Positions 57,741 through 64,000 of a DNA stretch of 64,000 nt are shown in pieces (within the stretch, counting starts at the first letter, position 1; each line of letters opens with the position of its first letter). The notes beneath the pieces were generated by a model. It ran no database searches. It had not been told where the DNA came from and saw only the letters and a list, made by a program, of their open reading frames with translations. Origin of the DNA: Sweltsa coloradensis (lineage: Eukaryota; Arthropoda; Insecta; Plecoptera; Chloroperlidae); contig JAMZAV010000785.1 of the NCBI GenBank assembly GCA_024449915.1, positions 186,001 to 250,000 on the forward strand. The letters are read 5' to 3'. Made by a program: the position numbers and the translations under genes.

Positions 57741-58150
57741 AAAAGGAAGCCTAATCCGGGCAAGTAATGGCCCTCTGTAGCCTGACACAGCGATTACAGA
57801 GTAACAAGTTCAGATAAACATTACAAAAAGGACAACAAGAGAACATTACATTTATAGTAATTCGACGAGAAAGGCAAAAGGCGGATAGGGTACTTGCAGC
57901 AGGGTAGAGGCCTGAAGGCTCGTGGACGCGAAACGAGATCGTGAAGCTCATTCCTGCCGCCTGCGTGAAGACGTTGCACGTAAGCCCCTGCGACGGTGTC
58001 GAGTCGAGAACTGATACCTCCGACGCCGGTTTGGGTATACTCGTCTTCATTCCGCGTCATCGAAGGAAGCCGTGCGATGCGGCGAAGGATCCTTCGCTCC
58101 AGAGAGAAGTATTGCTGAAGACATCCTCCAACGACGGGTGCCAGCGTCGG
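57741..58150 (-). other. GC-rich insertion in the satellite; possible gene or retroelement fragment
   Basis: This block interrupts a satellite unit and is far richer in GC and CpG than anything near it. On the minus strand one frame is open for at least 79 codons (ATG at 58060, stop at 57821-57823), with GVGGISSRLDTVAGAYVQRL and HAGGRNELHDLVSRPRAFRP; the 99-codon frame at 57751-58050 overlaps it. I recognise neither. A hairpin-capable CTCTGTAATCG...CTACAGAG follows the stop, as in some retroelement 3' ends. Candidates are a 5'-truncated LINE, a processed pseudogene, or a real exon. Confidence 0.35.
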
Positions 58151-58378
58151 GATATCAGTTGGTTAAACCGTTAAGTTATAGAGCTATGAACAAAAATCCT
58201 ACGCAAAATAGATTGTACCCGGCGCCTCCACCAAAGATATCACTTCGCTCAACCATCACGTGATGGAAGAAAAACAAAATAATGAGATAAAAAAGATTGA
58301 ACCCAACGTCTCCACCAAATTCTCACTTCACTCAACCATCACGTGATAGAAATCCGAACAAAATAATGAGATAAAATA
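58151..58378 (+). repeat. Satellite array, second block
   Basis: Units with TGTACCCGGCGCCTCCACC, AAAGATATCACTTCGCTCAA, CCATCACGTGATRGAA and GAACAAAATAATGAGATAAA. ATCACGTGAT is a 10-bp palindrome containing an E-box. Confidence 0.85.
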
Positions 58379-58620
58379 GTTTTTTTTATTATTTTATTAT
58401 TATTTATTCAACAAGTTAAGATACATGGTAAACTTAAAATGTTGAAGAGAATCAGAGAGGGCATAGCTTCATAGCAAGTTATGCCTGATTCCCTTCATTA
58501 CAACTTAATAAAAATAGGATACAATAAATAGACAATAAACAAGCAAGTGTAATAGTATCAAAACATGGTAGGCCTTAAGAATACCTTTTAGTGACAATTT
58601 AACTAAAAAGATCTTTTATT
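58379..58620 (-). mobile_element. Family T retroelement tail inserted in the satellite
   Basis: Reverse-strand counterpart of 31640-31815: T-rich tail TTTTATTATTATTTATTCAA first, then AGAATCAGAGAGGGCATA and AAGTTATGCCTGATTCCC hairpin arms. It breaks a satellite unit just after GAGATAAAATAG, so it inserted after the array formed. Confidence 0.65.
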
Positions 58621-58725
58621 TTATTCTTAAAATTTGGTTGTACCCGGCGACTCCACCAAAGATATCACTTCGCTCAATCATCTCGTGATAGAAGTTCGAA
58701 AAAAATAATGAGACAAAATCTAGGT
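58621..58725 (+). repeat. Satellite array, single unit
   Basis: One unit (TTGTACCCGGCGACTCCACC to AATAATGAGACAAAATCT) between two insertions. Confidence 0.75.
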
Positions 58726-59867
58726 GCTCGTTAGGGCGCCGCAGCCAAGCCGCGGTGCGCTACACACTCAGGCATCTTATACAGCAAGCAGAGTTGGGGT
58801 GATTTCGAGGTGTCACCCAGCCGTCATGAAACGTGATGTGAACTTAAAAACTATCAAAATCAAGGGGATTTGGGTACCTGACAACACATGCCAAATTTGT
58901 TTGGTGTACGAACATTCCTTCTTGGTGAAAAAATGACTTAAAACATGATCAAAATCACTTTAAGGATTGTTATTACTACTGAATTCGTCAGATTCAATTG
59001 CCCAGCGATTCTGACCAAACGGGTGGGGCTACAACGTTCATATTTTACATGTACATCAAGGTAATATTGATGTAATTCCTTTTGAAAGAAAAAGTTGAAA
59101 AAGTTTGCTGGAAGGCTTCCAAATAAAGGTTTTAATATAAGCCTTATACAGGCATATAATCAACAAGTAACTATAGTATCTATGACAATGATCGCCCAAA
59201 TTGTTTACAAAAAACGTGTCTTCTGGCCACTATTATTTTACATTCTATTGTTAATTGTTTATTTCATAGCAATTAAATCGACTTTGTTAAAAATATTATA
59301 TTTTAAACAATAATTTTGCAATGGAACTTGAAAAAGTAATGAGATCCCACACGTAGCAAAAACTTGAAAAATACAGCCAAACCTTACACACACAAAAGAA
59401 ATGAGATCTAAAAAAAGGGCCAAGCTCGAGCATCTACCCTTCCACATTTGCGCATTCTTAATTCATAAACGTACATTGTCCCGTAACAACATCCTAGAAA
59501 AGCTTGGCAAAATAGAATTTGCAACTAACATAATAGTCCATCCAAATTATTTTTTCTTCTAAATAATTTAAACGTAGTAATCATGCAAATTGTATTTTGC
59601 CAAGCTTTTCTAGGATGTTGTTACGGAACAATGTACGTTTTTGAATTAAGAATGCGCAAATGTGGAAGGGTAGATGCTCGAGCTTGGCCCTTTTTTTAGA
59701 TCTCATTTCTTTGTGTTGTAGTTTGCTGTATTTTACAGTTTTTGTTACGTATGGTTTGATTTTCAGGTGTAACGATTTTTCCCCGGGAAAATTTTAAAAA
59801 ATGTAACCAAAAAAATAATAAAAAAAGGGGGTAAAACCCCATTAAAAATTGAAAACCTTGGAAAAAA
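58726..59867. mobile_element. Insertion in the satellite with a palindrome at 59395-59715
   Basis: This interrupts the array. The part at 59007-59110 and the part near 59300-59345 match pieces of the inverted-repeat element at 49330-50700, so a related element is likely. At 59395-59715 two arms of about 120 bp (AGATCTAAAAAAAGGGCC, CTCGAGCATCTACCCTTCC, AAAAGCTTGGCAAAATA) are reverse complements around a loop of about 65 nt. No supported gene is present. Confidence 0.5.
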
Positions 59868-60082
59868 GGGCCTCCCCCCCAAATTCTCACTTCACGCAAC
59901 CATCAGTGATAGAAGTCTGAACAAAATAATGAGAAAATAGATTGTCCCCGGCGCCTCCACTAAATTCTCAACCATCACGTGATAAAAGTCAAAACAAAAA
60001 AATAGATAAAAAAAAATTGTCCCCGGCGCCTCCCCAAAGATACCACTTCGCTCAACTCACGTGATAAAAGCCGAACAAAATA
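59868..60082 (+). repeat. Satellite array, fourth block
   Basis: About two and a half units, with homopolymer damage (CCTCCCCCCCAAATTCTC). The block breaks at AACAAAATAAT, where family G sequence begins. Confidence 0.75.
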
Positions 60083-61853
60083 ATTAGAGAGTAGCGCAGC
60101 GAAGTAGCTACAACGCTACCGATCGGCCCTTGGTCGTTTAATTCTGTTAAATGTTAAAGTCTGTCTGTCTGTCGTCTGTCCAGGTCATACGGCCGAACGG
60201 CAAATAGACCGGCTGAAATTTTAAACAGACATCAGTGACCAGGTAACTGAGAACTGCTAACAAAATGAGCACAACTGTTACGATTAAAACTGCAAGAAAT
60301 AAAAAACTGAAAAATTCTTTGAAATGTTGGAATTTTTTAAAACGAAAATGGTTTTCATTTTGAAAAAATATATTTTTTTTGGGTATTTACCGGGGCTGTG
60401 AAATCCCGTGTCCGGGTTTAAATCATATGTTGGATCAGGTACCCCAAATTCCCTCGAGATTGAGTAAACCTTGAAATATTTTCACGTATTTCCACGGCCC
60501 ATGTTTTCGTAGTATTGTCAAGATGATGGCACCTGGTTATATGCATTTCAAAACATGTTAAAAAATTTAAAAAATACAATCCAGAAATTACAAATTTTTC
60601 CTGCCCTTTAAACCCACGTCTCCCAATTTGGGCTATAAGTGCGTTTTACCCAACTGACTGGGGAAAACCCCCAAAGTTTTTAGACGATGAGCGAGTCAGT
60701 GTTGAGTACCGGCAAATTTGAATTTAAGTTTGAAATTAATCGGTATAGAAAATAGGGTTTTTTAATTTGATTTTGGAAAAGGGAGTAAATGAAAGGAATA
60801 AGGCCCACTTTAGTCTATGATGGTAGGTAGCCCTTGGGTGGAAAATAATAAATTGAAAAGGGGGTTTAAATGTGTAGGTTCTATTTTAAAAAAATTTTTT
60901 TTTCGGGAAGAATTAAAATTTTTTTGGAATGTCAAGGTGGGGGCAGGGCCCAAAGATCATCGAAACTTGCACGCTCAAATTCCCCAAAAACCCCGCAGGA
61001 GTTTGAGTAAACCTTGCAATTTTAGCTCGTTCTCGTACTGGCTATGTTTCTTTATATTCGGCCAAAAACCACCAGAAATTGTTTATTTTTTTGAAATTAA
61101 TATTTTTAACCGAGGTTTGGGATGCGAAATAAAGTCGATGTACAGAAAACCCATAAAATTTTTATGTCTTTTGTAATTTTTTATACTATACAAATTTGCG
61201 TTTTTGCGACAGAAGATACGATTGGTTTTTGCATGGACTTAAATTTTACATCCATGGTTTGTGAAACTCCCCCTTGAGATCGTGGATCTTGATCACTGCC
61301 CTTGGACAAAAAAATTTAAAAACAAACGGAAAAACTAAAACATAGTAGGCCCCCGGGCCCTGTTTAATTTTTTATTTTTGCAAACAAAAAAAACATTTTA
61401 CCGCCCCTTAATTGGCGGCTTTCTGTTTGTTTTTTAAAACTAGGAAACGCCCAAAATCGTTGTTAGACGAGTGAGGGAGCCATTGTTGAATACCCCGGTA
61501 AAATTCCTTTTCTTTCCTACCTTTGGCCCCCCTAGCCTATCATAGGCTACAGTTCAGCATTATGCCTAAAACTATGACCTAAATTAAATACCCCATTTTT
61601 TATACGAATTTACTAGGGGAAAAGCCAAAGCTTGTTGACGAGTGAGGAGCCTGTGTTGAGTGCGCCGAACATTTGCATTTAAGTTTGATTATAATATTCG
61701 TATAAATAATAGGGATAGCTTAGGCCATAATGCTCCACTGTAGCCTATGATAGGCTAGGGAGGCCAAAGGTAGGAGGAAGAAAAGGAATGTTACCGTGTA
61801 CTCAACACATGGCTCACTCACTCGTCCAACAACGACTTTGGCGTTTCCCTAGT
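60083..61853. mobile_element. Family G composite element(s), copy 5, inserted in the satellite
   Basis: The interval 60083-60790 follows copy 1 (start ATTAGAGAGTAGCGCAGCG, TACGGCCGAACGGC, SINE head, terminal GACGATGAGCGAG). It is followed by damaged partial copies, an inverted terminal piece at about 61440-61600, and a clean terminal hairpin at about 61612-61853 (closing GACTTTGGCGTTTCCCTAGT). The satellite unit is cut between AACAAAATAAT and AAGATAAA, so insertion boundaries are exact. The 119-codon frame at 60817-61176 is in damaged repeat sequence. Confidence 0.6.
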
Positions 61854-62285
61854 AAGATAAATTGATTGTACCCGGCGCCTCCACCAAATTCTCACTTCAC
61901 GCAACCATCACGTGATAGAAGTCCGAACAAATAATGAGATAAAATAGATTGTACTGGCGCCTCTCCCAAATTCTCACTTCACTCAACCATCACGTGATAG
62001 AAGTCCGAACAAAGTAATGAGACTAAACAGATTGTACCCGGCGCCTCCACCAAAGATATCACTTCGCTCAATCATCACGTGATAGAAGTCCGAACAAAAG
62101 AACGAGACAAAATAGATTGTACCCGTGCCTCCACCAAAGATATCACTTCGCTCAACCATCACGTGATAGAAGTCCGAACAAAAGAATGAGACAAAATAGG
62201 TTGTACGCGGTGCCTCCACCAAAGATATCACTTCGCTTAATCATTACGTGATAGAAGTCCGAACAAAAAGAATGAGACAAAAAAT
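61854..62285 (+). repeat. Satellite array, right block: five units of 83-85 bp
   Basis: Units start at 61864, 61947, 62030, 62115 and 62199 (TTGTACCCGGYGCCTCCACC). Each has an inner CCATCACGTGATAGAAGTCC. The 82-codon minus-strand frame at 61983-62231 reads through the units and is an artefact, as its own internal repeat shows. Confidence 0.93.
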
Positions 62286-64000
62286 TGAATTCAACGCTAG
62301 CGCTCCAGGTCCCCTCAGGTTCCTATATCAACATTACTAGCCATAATTACAAAAATAAATCTAAGTTGATTTGCTGCCTTGTTCGATGTAACATCGAGTA
62401 GCTGCATTAGAATGAGTTTTTTTGCAGTTTCGTGATCAAACTGATGATTTTCTTCTCAAGTGTATGGAAATTATTCGTTACATCAAAGAACATCAGATTT
62501 TTGTTTGTACTATAATGAAATAAAAATTACCTTTGAGCGCCATCGTGTCTGAATGTGGAAAAAAAACTAGTGGCTTTAAACAAAACTAGTGAATGAGATC
62601 CCAATTAAAACCGAAGTAACGTGGATGTTGAAGTGCATTCCCCTCTGTGACCGGTGATCGCACAGAGCGCGCACTCGGGTGCACATTGTGACATGCTCAT
62701 TATGTTCACTTGCTAGCACTTCAAGGCACATCATTATCATGCAAACATTACCCGTTCCATTCCGGCCATTCGTCTCAATTAACCTGATTACGGACATTTA
62801 ATATTTAACCTATTCTATACCCCACAATATAGTGAAGACTGTTTTTTTTAAAATGAACAGTACAAACTCGTCCACATTGGAAAAAACTATTGTAATATTT
62901 TTACACATTCTAGAAAAACGCTTTCAAATGCAATTTTATCTTTAGATTTTATAGATTGTAATAATGTACTGAGTATGACTGTACTGTACTTAATTTATAT
63001 TATTAATGAAAGTAGGCTAAGTATCATTGAACATTATTAAAGTAACAACAAACCTTAGGTACTGAAATTCATTGAAATTACAGTAACACATATTAAATAT
63101 GCACATTGACAAAATCGGCAGAAAAATTTAATTCAATTCATATTTTTATTTCAATTTTATGTATATTCTGGAAATAATATATCCAAATAATAACAGGTTT
63201 CAAGATACAGTGTTCGAATGTTCTTTTTTTTTTAGAAGAAAATACAATTTATCATGAGATAAAAGCAATGCGAAATGTTTAGTATTTCCTATATTACCTA
63301 TAATATATTATTTACTGCATATAATCGTTTATAAATCTTGTGGTTTGTATATCTGTAGAATGTTATTTCTTCAACCATTTATAGTGTCTCGACATAATCT
63401 TTATGCACATTACCCCACAAATGTGAGTTTACAATATTAATTTTGTTTCCCAAGCTGGAGGACGGTACCCTAGTGCATGCCTGTTGTTATTGAATGAACA
63501 GTTTCAATAGGTACCAAAAGAGTAAAGGCATCAGCAAGTTGAACATTACGTATACTGTCCAACCACATTTGTAGTTCGTTGTGTGAGCAGCTTGAGTGTT
63601 TAAGTGTTTAAGACGCCCTGGCCTCATTATATATTGGTAATTCATTCCAAAAACTGTCAACAATCAGTCAGGATTGCCGGTGGTCAGAATTGAACTTGAT
63701 TGAACCCACGTAAGCTTTGCATGCAAGCGCTGGACTATGGATGTTACAAACATGAGATTGTATAAAAATGCATTATATCTTTTTGGCAATTTGGGGTGTG
63801 CACAGTACACACATGTAATCATTTGTCATTTTCAACTGCGTTTGTTTTAATTATCGTGTAGAAAAATTACCTTTGTGATAGATTATAAAAGTAACGTCAA
63901 AACATTCATAGCAATTTTTTACGTGCTATTGCAGATTGCTAAAAGATATAAAAAATAAAAGTCGTTATGATGAGCAACCCCATTTCCATAGTTTTATGCA
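62286..64000. other. AT-rich DNA; degenerate tRNA-like head near 63668-63740 (-)
   Basis: No gene was recognised. On the minus strand near the end, TAGTCCAGCGCTTGCATGC is followed by GTGGGTTCAATC, a plausible A-box/B-box pair without tRNA folding. The minus-strand frame at 62576-62797 has no recognised domain. Confidence 0.4.

Noticed and set aside
60817..61176. 119-codon plus-strand open frame
   Set aside because: It lies in damaged family G sequence with inflated homopolymers; frame openness here is not meaningful.
61983..62231. Minus-strand open frame with internal peptide repeats
   Set aside because: It is a translation of the 83-85-bp satellite; unit length changes break the frame between blocks.
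1..64000. CRISPR arrays, operons, bacterial or phage genes
   Set aside because: No array of short identical repeats with unique spacers and no dense coding; the tandem repeats found are eukaryotic-type mini- and microsatellites.

Overview
The window is 64 kb of AT-rich (roughly one-third GC) animal nuclear DNA with almost no recognisable protein-coding sequence. The mix of elements suggests a marine invertebrate with a repeat-rich genome: tRNA-derived SINEs, a CR1/Jockey-type LINE, a CACTA-like DNA transposon, many hairpin or terminal-inverted-repeat elements, Penelope-like terminal repeats beside (AT)n tracts, and many short TAGGCCTA-type words. The phylum cannot be fixed from the sequence. 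It reads as a gene desert or the inside of very large introns. The only clear protein homology is the C-terminal end of a LINE reverse transcriptase (about 51.4-52.1 kb). The best candidate host exon is 91 nt at 37208-37298 (+). A second possible exon, or a regulatory element, ends at a strong acceptor at 32478 on the minus strand.

Layout. 1-5.5 kb: plain AT-rich DNA with a perfect 42-bp-arm hairpin and a GC-rich island. 5.5-7 kb: a hairpin element split by a retroelement tail, then the first copy of a composite inverted-repeat family here called G (word GACGAGTGAG). 10.8-19 kb: dense repeats, namely a retroelement tail, a tRNA-like sequence, two further G copies, two Penelope-like terminal-repeat families (one as a palindrome) and a cluster of a roughly 700-bp family here called S. 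Part of this stretch looks like poorly polished long-read consensus. 20-40 kb: low-copy AT-rich DNA with GC-rich islands that look regulatory, two minisatellites (25.7-27.2 kb, split by a nested transposon; and 38.8-39.4 kb), a 460-bp TIR element and the candidate exons. 40.8-46.8 kb: an old S copy cut by a 5.19-kb CACTA-like transposon that itself carries a G copy and a SINE. 49-52.5 kb: an inverted-repeat element and the LINE. 53.9-54.3 kb: a CpG-rich promoter-like island. 57.4-62.3 kb: an 83-85-bp satellite with a CACGTG core, broken by at least four insertions.

There is no operon-like or multi-gene system. The value of the window lies in transposon archaeology (insertion order can be read directly) and in possible cis-regulation. 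Three exact copies of the Pbx-Meis/Prep composite site TGATTGACAG, and one Hox-Pbx-like TGATTGATGG, fall in otherwise unexplained GC-richer islands. Nearly all open reading frames of 60-138 codons are what chance gives in DNA of this composition, or lie in repeats, and are not annotated as genes.
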